From JBMORL01 sp049322335 (lineage in GTDB: Bacteria; Bacteroidota; Bacteroidia; Flavobacteriales_D; UBA2798), in assembly GCA_049322335.1 (NCBI GenBank), contig JBMORL010000077.1, positions 39,126 through 103,125 of the forward strand: a DNA stretch of 64,000 nucleotides, given 5' to 3'. Of the stretch, positions 33,825 through 43,200 are shown one piece after another (the first letter of the stretch is position 1; the number at the start of each line of letters is the position of its first letter). A program made the translations under genes and the position numbers. The notes beneath the pieces were generated by a model. It worked only from the letters and a program-made list of their open reading frames with translations. It was not told where the DNA came from and searched no databases.

Positions 33825-34606
33825 TTAGATTTCTTTTTTTTATCCATTTTTTCTATCTCGATTGAGACAATTTTTTTCATTTCTTCCAGACTTTCTCTCC
33901 ATTGACCATCCCACGATATTGTAAATTTTAGAGTATAAACCGGGCAATTTTTTGATAAAATTATGAATGAGACTTTCCAAGTTCCTTTTTTATACTGATC
34001 ATTTGCAATTATTCCACCAATATTTAAAATACTAATTGGAGATTGACCGTCTTGGGGAGTTGATTTTTTTTCCCCTACCGTAATTTGTAATATTGATACA
34101 ATTGCTTTTTGGTGGGGATGAATCATTATTTCAGATAATGAATCACTATTCCATTTTATTGGTACTGCATTTGAAATATCTATTGTTTGTGATTTTACCG
34201 CACCTTCCCCTTGAAATGATAGTTCTTGCAACTGAATTTTACATCCCTCCACTGATATGTTTCCATTATTATGCACGGTGAAAATAGAATCATATTTTTC
34301 AATAGTTGCCTTTCCTCCTCCTTCACTTTGCGCGAAAGATGCGCTAATAGCGTCTGAATACTTTGAATCCACTATTAATATCGGATATTTAAAGATAGAA
34401 AATAGTTGTTCTTTGAAAAGCGCAACGATTATTGCCCCCAAAGTAAGAACCGCAGAAATGGACATAATAAATAATTGATGAAATTGGAAAGTATTTATCG
34501 GCTGCTCAACAACAAATTTTTTAAACTGAAAATATGCCAAAACAAACAACAGAACTATACAAAGTATAATTATGCCGAAGGAGTGTTTTTTTCGCCATTT
34601 AGACAT
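33821..34606 (-). CDS. Two-helix membrane protein of the AT-rich module
   Basis: 261 residues. Two N-terminal membrane helices (about 9-29: IIILCIVLLFVLAYF, and 45-65: LFIMSISAVLTLGAIIVALF) are followed by a large beta-rich domain (about 75-240) with FTVHNNGNISVEGCKIQLQ and a Lys-rich tail. The topology puts most of the protein on one side, probably the cytoplasm. It lies 3 bases after the 98-residue gene and overlaps the Cas2-like gene, so the three form one operon. Membrane protein plus nuclease-fold partner is a pattern in some phage-defence systems, which is only suggestive. No family recognised. Confidence 0.65.
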   Translation of the reverse strand: MSKWRKKHSFGIIILCIVLLFVLAYFQFKKFVVEQPINTFQFHQLFIMSISAVLTLGAIIVALFKEQLFSIFKYPILIVDSKYSDAISASFAQSEGGGKATIEKYDSIFTVHNNGNISVEGCKIQLQELSFQGEGAVKSQTIDISNAVPIKWNSDSLSEIMIHPHQKAIVSILQITVGEKKSTPQDGQSPISILNIGGIIANDQYKKGTWKVSFIILSKNCPVYTLKFTISWDGQWRESLEEMKKIVSIEIEKMDKKKKSK

Positions 34607-34609
34607 ACA

Positions 34610-34906
34610 TTAATTAATGCTTTTATAGGCATATATATATGTACTTTCAGGAGTATTAGTCGAATGGCCCTCTGAAAATCCAATTGAGATTAATTTTTTT
34701 TTCAATTCAACCGTCTCAGAATTACTACCGACCAACCTATAAATCCACCACGAATTTTCTTTATTTAATTTAAGTGTTTCAAATAAATAAAATTTTGGAT
34801 TATCTATAACACCAACTTTCCAAGTTGATTTATCTCCTCCTTCTTTTTCGGAATGAGTTTGAATGTCGGAAATAATTTCTTCTGGTGATTTCGTTGCCAT
34901 AATCAT
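34610..34906 (-). CDS. Small protein, first gene of the AT-rich module
   Basis: 98 residues from the ATG at 34906; a second ATG at 34900 gives MATKSPEEIISDIQ. The pattern WKVGVIDNPKFYLFE, then NSWWIYRLVGSNSETVELKK, and a YIYAYK end recalls a small widespread family found in mobile and defence contexts; this is from memory and unverified. No signal peptide or membrane segment. A -7 box (TATCTTTG) ends about 8 bases upstream on the minus strand. Confidence 0.6.
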   Translation of the reverse strand: MIMATKSPEEIISDIQTHSEKEGGDKSTWKVGVIDNPKFYLFETLKLNKENSWWIYRLVGSNSETVELKKKLISIGFSEGHSTNTPESTYIYAYKSIN

Positions 34907-34913
34907 AATTATT

Positions 34914-34921
34914 CAAAGATA
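34914..34921 (-). promoter_or_regulatory. Putative -7 box (TATCTTTG) of the AT-rich module
   Basis: Perfect TAnnTTTG on the minus strand just before the start codons at 34906 and 34900. A second match (TATATTTG) lies at 34939-34932. Confidence 0.45.
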
Positions 34922-35020
34922 TGTTCGATCGCAAATATAAAAAAGGATAATCGTATTTTAATTATTTTTATTTATTCCTCATTATCAATAATTTAACTAA
35001 AAAATGACATGGGGTTTACC

Positions 35021-35040
35021 ATAAAGCCGGCTTTATTTTT
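35021..35040. terminator. 16-bp perfect palindrome followed by T-run
   Basis: ATAAAGCCGGCTTTAT then TTTT. It could be a weak plus-strand terminator or a protein-binding palindrome. Confidence 0.35.
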
Positions 35041-35254
35041 ATATGTTTCAAAAATGTCCGCTAAATAAAAAAACTGAGAATAAATGATCTATTTTTGTTT
35101 TCACTTAATACGGGGTACAATGATGTAAATCTGATCTTTCATACTTAAAATACAGCGGTTGTTGCGTTCCCATTAGGCATGTTAAGATACAAAACATTCA
35201 CTTCGTTTTCATTAAAAACGCCATTTCCCTGAAAATTGTGAACGGAAAAGAACG

Positions 35255-35333
35255 AAATCGTTTCACAGCGTACAGAAAAACCTGCAAAAACCTCAAAAAA
35301 ACAACAGTTTGAAACCAAATCGTTTCAAAGCGT
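35255..35333. repeat. Direct repeat AAATCGTTTCAnAGCGT, two copies
   Basis: Copies at 35255-35271 and 35317-35333 differ at one base and are 62 bases apart, about six helical turns, in a noncoding region upstream of neither start codon in an obvious way. Confidence 0.5.
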
Positions 35334-35433
35334 TACGTTTTTGGGTTTACCTCATTGGGGTAACCGGTATATCTGATCAACCTGCCCTGGCATTAAAGGG
35401 CAAATCCAATGAAATCAGCTTTTGTGTAAGCGA

Positions 35434-35742
35434 TCATTTTTTCTTTAACCGCCTGCGTTTCAAAAAAGAATAGATTTCCAGCGCCATTTCATCCAGTTTT
35501 TCCTTGTTTTCCTTCACGTAGGCCGGTTTTACCGCCCGTGTCAGCCGAAAATATTCTTCATGCACTTCATCGGAATAATCCCCTTTTTCAAAACCCATCA
35601 GTTCAAAGATGGTGTCGCTTGCGTGGAGAAAATAATCCCCGGCCTCCATGCCGATAAGATGGCTAAGGCTGTCCACAAGGCAAATATTGATCAAATCGTC
35701 TTTGATCAGGGCCACTACCAGTTTTTTATGCTCCATAGGCAA
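35434..35742 (-). CDS. Small hypothetical protein, divergent from the XRE regulator
   Basis: 102 residues from an ATG at 35742 (MPMEHKKLVVALIKDDLINI); an ATG at 35736 is an alternative. It is predicted helical and soluble, with MGFEKGDYSDEVHEEYFRLT and a basic tail (FLKRRRLKKK). No family recognised beyond a general likeness to small proteins of Bacteroidota mobile elements. It shares a divergent AT-rich upstream region with the XRE gene, which contains an ACAAATA/TATTTGT inverted repeat (35786-35792 and 35809-35815), so the pair may be coregulated. Confidence 0.6.
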   Translation of the reverse strand: MPMEHKKLVVALIKDDLINICLVDSLSHLIGMEAGDYFLHASDTIFELMGFEKGDYSDEVHEEYFRLTRAVKPAYVKENKEKLDEMALEIYSFLKRRRLKKK

Positions 35743-35785
35743 AAATTTTTCAACAAGACAAAATACGTAAATTGATTTATAAAAT

Positions 35786-35815
35786 ACAAATATTGTATTA
35801 ATATATTTTATTTGT
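35786..35815. promoter_or_regulatory. Inverted repeat ACAAATA/TATTTGT between divergent genes
   Basis: Seven-base arms with a 16-base AT-rich centre, in the 164-base gap between the minus-strand 102-residue gene and the XRE gene. It is a plausible XRE operator. Confidence 0.4.
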
Positions 35816-35906
35816 GTATTCTATGTTGATGACCGGGTCTGCCGGTGGTTCTGTGGGGATATGAAAACCACCCGGTTATGGATACATTTATTCAAAATTT
35901 GTATCC

Positions 35907-36143
35907 ATGCGCAAGGCTAAAAAGAAACGGAAAAAGGAGAAAATCAGGATCAACCGGCTCAGGGTCATACTGGCTGAAAAGGAAATGACGCACAAGGCAC
36001 TGGCCAAAATGATGAAAAAAGCACCCAATACCATTACCCGCATCTGCAACAACGAAAGCCAGCCAACCTTAAAACTCCTGAGAGAAATCGCCCTTAAACT
36101 GGACGTGGATATCAGGGAACTGCTTATTCCCACCAAATCCTGA
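35907..36143 (+). CDS. XRE-family helix-turn-helix regulator
   Basis: 78 residues. A very basic N-terminus (RKAKKKRKKEKIRINRL) leads into an HTH_3 domain (about 18-75): LRVILAEKEMTHKALAKMM, NTITRICNNESQPTLKLLRE, LKLDVDIRELL. Such small XRE proteins act as repressors of mobile-element genes. It is read away from the 102-residue gene and precedes the Rhs locus, from which it is separated by about 200 bases including a perfect palindrome. Confidence 0.88.
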   Translation: MRKAKKKRKKEKIRINRLRVILAEKEMTHKALAKMMKKAPNTITRICNNESQPTLKLLREIALKLDVDIRELLIPTKS

Positions 36144-36170
36144 GAGATCAAATTCCGTTTACTCACCCAT

Positions 36171-36182
36171 CTAAACGTTTAG
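36171..36182. promoter_or_regulatory. Perfect 12-bp palindrome CTAAACGTTTAG
   Basis: Lies 28 bases after the XRE stop and upstream of the Rhs locus promoter. It is a candidate operator; it has no loop, so it is unlikely to be a terminator. Confidence 0.4.
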
Positions 36183-36288
36183 TTGTTTAATTTTTTATCT
36201 CCTTGTTAAATAGAGGGCTGTCCTTTTTATTCCGTCTACGTAAAAACACGTATATTTAATAAAAACAGGCAAGAAACATTCCCCGGAA

Positions 36289-36319
36289 TTTGTTCACTTG
36301 AAAAAATCCAATAAATTTA
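36289..36319 (+). promoter_or_regulatory. Putative promoter of the Rhs locus
   Basis: TTTG (36289-36292), a 19-base spacer and TAAATTTA (36312-36319), one base off the Bacteroidota consensus, with the ATG 21 bases further on. A second weaker -7-like TATATTTA lies at 36251-36258. Confidence 0.5.
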
Positions 36320-36340
36320 GAGCCATTCTGAAACGTTTTA

Positions 36341-38458
36341 ATGCTACTACCTGCGCGGCATATCACACTGACATGTCTTATGGCATTGTCGCCTTTGTTT
36401 ACAGAGGTAATTGCGCAAGATTCCATTTCCACCACTAAAAAAAATTCATTTTTCAAATCATCCGGCACTATCGGTCTGGGTTACGATTATGGTTTTATTC
36501 CTTTTGCCCAGAGTGTTACTCCACCGGCAGGTTATTTTAAAACGGACGGAAATTTTTCTCTTATCATAAAAGATATTCCCTTCAACGCCACTTTCTTTTA
36601 CACCAACCTGAAAAACATTAACGGGCTCAATAATTATTTCCGGGTTTCATTTGATGCCCAGGCGTACCGGCAAATCATAAGCGAAAGAATAAATACCGGA
36701 AAAGAAAAATATCTAAAACAGGTTCCCGATTTGCAGAACCGGTATCAATTATTACAACAAAAAATCATCGGTGTAACCCACTTTGAAAAGAACCCGGAAT
36801 ATTTTTTCAATTTACCCGATTCGCTGAAATTTCCTCAAATACCCGATAGTTTAAAAGAAGTTCCTTCAGTAAAACCGGACATTGATATCCCGGAAATAGA
36901 TTCTGCCCAATACCTGCAAAAATTTCAATTATTTAAGGATAGTTTGAAAAACCAAAAGGAAATTTATCTCAGCCAGTCGGATAGTATTTCAAATCTCATT
37001 GAAAAATACAAATCGCTGGCCAATGAAACCGTTTTACCTTTTGATCAGCAGGATGTAGATTCATTAAAATACAATACAAAACTGGAACGTTGGTTCGGCA
37101 ATGTAAGAAAACTCGACATCGGCATGTGCTATCCTTCCCATTCCACTTTTTTAGTGAACAACATCCCGGTAAAAGGTTTGAATTTCGAATACGAAACCAG
37201 CAACTATTATTACGCCATTACAGCCGGAACCACCATCAACAATTTGCTTTTCACCAATAACATCATTCAAAACAATTTGCAGAACACCCAAAACCTGTTT
37301 AACTTTTTTGATTTCAATAACCCCCAACAAGGAAGAAAGATCATTGCCGCAAAGGCGGGATTTGGAAAAAAAGAAGGTGATCATTTTTATGTGGGTGTCC
37401 TGTACGGCATGGGCATGCAATCCTATTATTACGACAGTACGCAAACCGTTAGTTCGAATAATTTAAAGGAACACAATGTAGTGATGGAACTCGATGGAAA
37501 AATAAAGCCGAAAAAATGGCTGGAACTCTCTGCTGTTTACGGCAAATCCTCCATTCGTCCGCTCAGTGATGAATCGGACACGGCCAACTCTTCCCTGACG
37601 CAGTTGTTTTCGTCTTTCCGTTCCAATGCGATGTTAGGTAAGGCGATCTTTTCGATCAACAAAATAAAAACAAATGTTTCGGTAACTGTTCGTTGGATCG
37701 ATCCGTTTTTCAGGAGCTATGGCGTAGGGTTCATGCGTTCGGATAATTTACGGTACGAAATAAAAACCGATCACCGGTTTGGAAAAAAAATCAAAGCCGG
37801 GTTGTATTACCGCAAAGACGAAAACAATATTTTGAACTTTTTTAATTATACCACGATATTGCATAGCGGTGGCGCCAGTGTGCAGTACCGCATCAACAAA
37901 CAGTATTCCCTGCGTGGAAATTTCAATCCTGTTTTTCAATATTCTTTTGATGCCGCCAACGAAAATACTTACACCAATCAAAATTATATCGCCAATGTTT
38001 CGGTATCATATAATAAACGAATCAAAAGGCTCAGCATGGTTACTAATCTCATTGGCAGTTATTACAAATTGTTTAATGGCGCTTCCAATACCAATTACAC
38101 CAATCTGTGCCTTACCAACGCTGTCAATTACAAAAAATTTAGCCATTCGCTTTCCGCATCGTTATTTATGACCAACGGCATTGATTCGGTGGGCGGTAAT
38201 ACATTTTTATTGTATGATGATGTTTCGTTTGCTTTCAAAAACATCACCCTCACCGGTGGGGTGAAATACAGCCAGCACCTTGTTTACGGTGACCAGTTCG
38301 GGTATAATATGAGGGTGAATGGCCGCATCAATAAAAATCTTTCTCTTGAATTAAGAGGAGAAAAATTAGTATTGGGAGACTTTTACAATTCCATAGGCAT
38401 CGACTTGTATAGAATCTATCCTTATATATGGTCGGGTCGTGTAATCATAAATTGGTAA
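36341..38458 (+). CDS. Outer-membrane beta-barrel protein of the Rhs locus
   Basis: 705 residues. A signal peptide ends near FTEVIAQ. An N-terminal barrel-like part with GTIGLGYDYGF is followed by a helical, Gln/Lys-rich region (about 110-245: EKYLKQVPDLQNRYQLLQQ) and then many alternating amphipathic strands ending in the terminal aromatic IWSGRVIINW, typical of an outer-membrane beta-barrel. No TonB box, plug or known porin signature is seen. It heads a long co-directional series of exported proteins ending in Rhs giants, so it may anchor or export them. That role is inference; the family is unknown to me. Confidence 0.75.
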   Translation: MLLPARHITLTCLMALSPLFTEVIAQDSISTTKKNSFFKSSGTIGLGYDYGFIPFAQSVTPPAGYFKTDGNFSLIIKDIPFNATFFYTNLKNINGLNNYFRVSFDAQAYRQIISERINTGKEKYLKQVPDLQNRYQLLQQKIIGVTHFEKNPEYFFNLPDSLKFPQIPDSLKEVPSVKPDIDIPEIDSAQYLQKFQLFKDSLKNQKEIYLSQSDSISNLIEKYKSLANETVLPFDQQDVDSLKYNTKLERWFGNVRKLDIGMCYPSHSTFLVNNIPVKGLNFEYETSNYYYAITAGTTINNLLFTNNIIQNNLQNTQNLFNFFDFNNPQQGRKIIAAKAGFGKKEGDHFYVGVLYGMGMQSYYYDSTQTVSSNNLKEHNVVMELDGKIKPKKWLELSAVYGKSSIRPLSDESDTANSSLTQLFSSFRSNAMLGKAIFSINKIKTNVSVTVRWIDPFFRSYGVGFMRSDNLRYEIKTDHRFGKKIKAGLYYRKDENNILNFFNYTTILHSGGASVQYRINKQYSLRGNFNPVFQYSFDAANENTYTNQNYIANVSVSYNKRIKRLSMVTNLIGSYYKLFNGASNTNYTNLCLTNAVNYKKFSHSLSASLFMTNGIDSVGGNTFLLYDDVSFAFKNITLTGGVKYSQHLVYGDQFGYNMRVNGRINKNLSLELRGEKLVLGDFYNSIGIDLYRIYPYIWSGRVIINW

Positions 38459-38460
38459 CA

Positions 38461-39567
38461 ATGAAAAAAATGAAAAACACTTTTGTGATGTTTTTTCTGC
38501 TGATGGCGGGAAACACCTTTTCGCAAATCACGATTCTGAATACGAATCTGAATTCGTTAAACATCACCCCGCATTCCTTATGCCAGGTGAATATTATGAA
38601 CGGAAGCAGTTCGGAAGTGCAGGTGATACTGGAGGCCAAATTACTCAACAGCGCCAATGAAAACGTGTTGACGGTAAAAACCAATCCTTTTCCACTGGCG
38701 GTGGGATTGAATAACGGGATGAACCTGCCCTATACCATTCAATCATCCGTATTCGGTATCAGCGGACAGGCCCAATACGTCACCACTACCCGCATGCTTC
38801 CTTCCGGCAATTTTAAATACTGTGTTTCGGTTGTGGCTTTAACCGATGTAACGGGAGATGATTATTGCGAGGACATCGTTTCGGATATTTCTTCTTTTCT
38901 GAATCTCGTTTATCCTTACGACAAAGACACCATTGATGTAGAAAACCCATTGCTTACATGGACACATAGTGAGCCGTTCAATATACTTTCCACCGGAGAT
39001 CATTTCAGGATGATCGTGGTAGAACTTCAAAAAGAACAATCAGCCGAAGCGGGAGTAATCGCTAACCATCCCGTTTTTCTGAAAGATTTTATCAGTAGTC
39101 ACCAGGTACTTTATCCTTACGATGCCAAAAAACTGGAAGAAGGAAAAAGGTACGGCTGGCAGGTACAAAAGTTTTCCAATGGAACAATGATCGATAAAAC
39201 AGAAGCCTGGGAATTTACGCTTCAGAAAAAAATAATCCGTCCGGATAATAAATACGCTACTATGAAAAAGAAACATGACGGCACTTATTATACGGCAGAA
39301 AACGAAAAAATATTTTTCCGCATGGAAGAAGGGTATAAATCCACGCAGCTCAAATGCCGGATACTGGATGAGAGAAGGAATGAAATTTTACCCGAAGTCA
39401 AAAAAGAAAAAAGCAGTGAAGCTACCATAGGGTTAAGTGTAAAAAATAATGGGGCTAATTATTTTGAGATTGATTTGCAGCCTTTGCATTTGAAAAAAGG
39501 ATATTACGAACTGGAAGTAACTGATGCCAAAAACGAAAAATTTGTATTAAAATTTTATGCGGAGTGA
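38461..39567 (+). CDS. Secreted beta-domain protein of the Rhs locus
   Basis: 368 residues from the ATG at 38461, 2 bases after the barrel gene; an in-frame ATG at 38428 lies inside that gene. The signal peptide ends near GNTFSQ. The middle (about 150-270) reads as a fibronectin-III-like domain: NPLLTWTHSEPFNILSTGDH, FRMIVVELQKEQSAEA and GKRYGWQVQKF. The end is strand-rich. No Cys-lipobox, so it is periplasmic or surface-exposed. It overlaps the next gene by 11 bases, supporting one operon. An adaptor between barrel and Rhs shell is possible but unproven. Confidence 0.7.
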   Translation: MKKMKNTFVMFFLLMAGNTFSQITILNTNLNSLNITPHSLCQVNIMNGSSSEVQVILEAKLLNSANENVLTVKTNPFPLAVGLNNGMNLPYTIQSSVFGISGQAQYVTTTRMLPSGNFKYCVSVVALTDVTGDDYCEDIVSDISSFLNLVYPYDKDTIDVENPLLTWTHSEPFNILSTGDHFRMIVVELQKEQSAEAGVIANHPVFLKDFISSHQVLYPYDAKKLEEGKRYGWQVQKFSNGTMIDKTEAWEFTLQKKIIRPDNKYATMKKKHDGTYYTAENEKIFFRMEEGYKSTQLKCRILDERRNEILPEVKKEKSSEATIGLSVKNNGANYFEIDLQPLHLKKGYYELEVTDAKNEKFVLKFYAE

Positions 39568-40243
39568 TGCAAGAAAATATATGATTATAACTGCAACATA
39601 TATCGTTGCGGGTTTTCTTTTGAACGGATGCAGCCAGGCAGTTTCTGAGACACAGCCCGTTTCAGGAAAAACTACTGAGGCAAAGATTTTTTCGGATACC
39701 GAACTAACTCCCGGAGAATATGTGCAATGGTTCAAGAGTGCGGAAAATCCCCTGCGCAAATCAGAAACCGTAAATGAACTGAGATATATTTTGGAATACC
39801 GCCCCGCTGAATTAACCGCTTTGCAACAACTGCAAAAAGAAAGCGTGACCAAAGCGGAATTGGATTCGGCCATGAAAGACATGGAAGGGCTGGTGCAATT
39901 CCGGATGGAAATAGATGTTCCCGGCAGCGGAAAAGAATTTTTAAAACATAATCTGAAAAACGATACCGATTACGAACCTCGTGTTCAATACTTCGCATTT
40001 GAAATGCAAAAAGATATTTGTGCCTTGACAGAAAAAGGTGATACTATCCCCTGCGCCATGTATCATTTTGAACGTTCCTACGGTGTATCACCCGTTTCGG
40101 TTTTCCTTTTGGGGTTTTCGGAATTGGAGATCAATGGAAAATTAGAAGTAATTGTCAACGAAAAAATATTTGCCAATAAAACCATACGGTTTGTTTTTGA
40201 TGCAGCAGAGATCAAAAACATTCCACAACTCAAAACATTATGA
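39557..40243 (+). CDS. Lipoprotein of the Rhs locus
   Basis: 228 residues from the ATG at 39557; an ATG at 39581 is an alternative. The lipobox is FLLNGC (Cys25). The mature part has a helical segment with LRYILEYRPAELTALQQLQKE by parts and a beta-rich C-terminus (QYFAFEMQKDICAL, YHFERSYGVSPVSVFLLGF). No family recognised. Its 3' end overlaps the start of the 1900-residue shell gene by 4 bases (ATGA), so they are translationally coupled. This suits an accessory or tether of the shell protein. Confidence 0.7.
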   Translation: MRSDARKYMIITATYIVAGFLLNGCSQAVSETQPVSGKTTEAKIFSDTELTPGEYVQWFKSAENPLRKSETVNELRYILEYRPAELTALQQLQKESVTKAELDSAMKDMEGLVQFRMEIDVPGSGKEFLKHNLKNDTDYEPRVQYFAFEMQKDICALTEKGDTIPCAMYHFERSYGVSPVSVFLLGFSELEINGKLEVIVNEKIFANKTIRFVFDAAEIKNIPQLKTL

Positions 40244-43200
40244 GGATGATGAAAAAGTATTTTAAAAGACAAACCCGTGAAAAAATAAAAAAGGCCATTG
40301 CCGTTTATTTATCGCTTACATTATTGTTCGAGATCGTGGCGCCCACCTGCGCTTATGCGCTCACCGGTGGCCCCTCGCAACCCGAAGTGCAGGGATTTGA
40401 ACCCATAGGAACTTCCGATATGGTGGATTTGTTTTCGGGTGATTTTACCTATAACATTCCTCTTTTGGACATTGACGGCTATCCCATCAACATCAGCTAC
40501 AACGGAGGAATCTCTATGGACCAGGAAGCCTCCTGGGTGGGATTGGGATGGAACCTGAATCCTGGTGTGGTCAATCGTGCCATGCGCGGATTACCCGATG
40601 ACTTTTCAGGGGATGAAGTGCGGAAAGAATACAACATCAAACCAAACAAAACTTTTGGCGTTACCGGGTTATCCGGGCTGGAGATTATTGGTTTACCTAT
40701 TGGCCTCAACGCACAGGTGGGAGTTAACTGGAATAATTATTCGGGAATGGGAATCGAGAAAAGTATCAATCCTTCCTTGCTCAGTAAAAAAGGAGCAATG
40801 GGAAAACTCAATGTCGATCTTGGATTGAATTCCAGCAGCGATAACGGATTGAGTGTACAGCCGAGCGTATCATTTGAATTAAAAAAAGAAAAAGACGAAA
40901 ATCATGTAAATAAACAACTCAATGGAAAAATAGGTGCATCATTTAATTCCAGGATGGGATTACAACAACTTACTTACGGAATGTCGGCTGCTTATGCTTC
41001 TGATAAAGTTAATAATAAAGTAAGCGCGCTTATCGGTGGAATGGGTTCCGCAGGTGGAAGTTTTGATTTGGGAATGCCTACTTACACCCCCGATGTATCC
41101 ATGCCTATGCACAACCTCTCCATTACCGGTTCATTTAAGCTGGGTGCAAGTTTTTTTGGTGCTGATCCTACCTTTGATATGTCTGCTTATGTTTCGGTGC
41201 AGAACTTAAGGGAAAAAGAACGCAGGAGCAAAGCTTATGGTTATATGAATGCCGAACAAGGGCAGGATGAAAAAGAATCTTTATTGGATTTCAACCGCGA
41301 GAATGAAGGATCATTTACGATAAACACACCCGCACTGGCAGTTTCCAATTATACGTACGATCTGTTTACTGTAAGCGGGCAAGGTGTGGGCGGAAGTTAC
41401 CGTCCCTTCCGTTCGGATATAGGGCATATTTTTGATCCCTATACAGAAACCACTTCCAATTCCGGTTCCATTGGTGTGGAAATCGGAACAGGAAATTTAT
41501 ACAAAGGAGGGGTGGATATTTCCGTGACGCATGTGGAATCGCATTCAGGCGACTGGACGGAAGACAATGCTGCGGGTGATAAATTAAGTCACGTTGGCGG
41601 AACCTCCGATTCCAAATACGAAAAATTCTTTTTTAAAGAAGCCAACGAAAAATCGGTGAACACCGACAATTCTTTTTATGCTGAAATGGGATCAGCCGAC
41701 CCGGTGCGTTTTCAACTCAACGAAGTTTCCAATTTCAACATACATAGTGAAAACAAATTTGTCAATCACAACAACGGGCAAATTACCATTAGTGATAACA
41801 CCAAAGAAGGCCGCGAAAAACGCAACCAGGTACTTTCTTTCCTTACCCACAATGAAGTGAAATTCGGGATGGGTATTGATGATTTGCATAATGACGCATT
41901 CGACAATGGACAGATCGGACACCATATTGCAGAAATAACTACCCTCGGTACCGATGGAAGAAGATATGTTTACGGTATTGCCGCCTACAACACTTCTCAA
42001 CGTGAAGTTTCCTTTGCAGTGGGTGATAATCTCTATGGCGATGAGGGGTTGGATGGAAATTGCGGAACAGGTTTGGTAAAATATGAAGATGTGGATGGAA
42101 AATGGGATAACACCAGGGATAACCAACGCGGACTGGATAATTATTTCAGTGCAACCAATATGCCTGCTTATGCCCATTCGTATTTGCTTACCTGTGTCCT
42201 TAGTGCCGATTATGTAGATGCTGATGCTACCAAAGGCCCCAGCAAAGGTGATTTGGGAACATGGATCAAATTCAATTACGAAAAAGTAGATGGATATAAC
42301 TGGCGCACACCGGTGGGAGAATTTACCGCCAGTTACAATGAAGGATTAAAGTCCGATCCGAATGATGACAAAGCCAGTTACACTTATGGAACAAAAGAAT
42401 TGTGGTATGTGGAATCCATTGAAACGAAAAACTACATCGCAAAATTTGTAGTAGAAGATCGTAAAGACGGGTATGGTGTGACGGATGAAGACGGAAACAT
42501 CGTGAACACCAATAAAACAATGAAACTGCTGCGAAAAATTTCATTGCATACTAAACGGGGTGATGGAACCACGAATCCTGTTCCTATAAAAGAAGTTCAT
42601 TTTGAGTATGATTATTCTTTATGTCCAAATGTTGCAAACAATCCCGGTGATGCGGAAATGGTGGGTTCCGTTAATCTGAATGCCAACAAAGGAAAACTCA
42701 CGCTGAAGAGAATATTTTTTACCTATCAGAATTCCAATAAAGCGAAATTTTCTCCTTATAAATTTGAGTATAACGGCCTGAACCCTGAGTATAATTTAAA
42801 AGCCTACGACCGCTGGGGAAATTACAAACCCAATGACGGAAATAATTGCAATGCCTTAAGCGGTACCGGGCCTTCTACGGCTGAATTCCCCTATGTGGAT
42901 CAAAGTAGCCAGGCCAATGCTGATTCTTATACCTCCGCCTGGAGTTTAACCGATATTTTTCTGCCCTCCGGTGGAAAAATCCATGTGGACTATGAGTCGG
43001 ATGATTACGCCTATGTGCAACACAAACGCGCCTCGCAAATGTTTAAAATCGTGGGAGTGGAAGACAACAGCGGTAATTTTTCTGTTCCGGGAAATACCGC
43101 TTCCATCAGTGATTTGACAAAACCGAATAGAAAAATATTTTTTGAAGTACAACCCGGTTTTACCAACATTGAAGATTATATCGGTGACCAAACGATGATC

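Larger units (their letters stand above)
34907..35433. other. AT-rich noncoding region with palindrome and direct repeats
   Basis: 527 bases without a credible gene. It holds two tandem minus-strand -7 boxes (34914-34921 and 34932-34939), a perfect 16-bp palindrome ATAAAGCCGGCTTTAT followed by TTTT (35021-35040), a plus-strand TATTTTTG box (35090-35097) with no ORF after it, and a 17-base direct repeat (35255-35271 and 35317-35333). Confidence 0.6.

Noticed and set aside
35097..35400. Small RNA after the TATTTTTG box
   Set aside because: No terminator hairpin or conserved structure can be seen, so I do not list an RNA gene.
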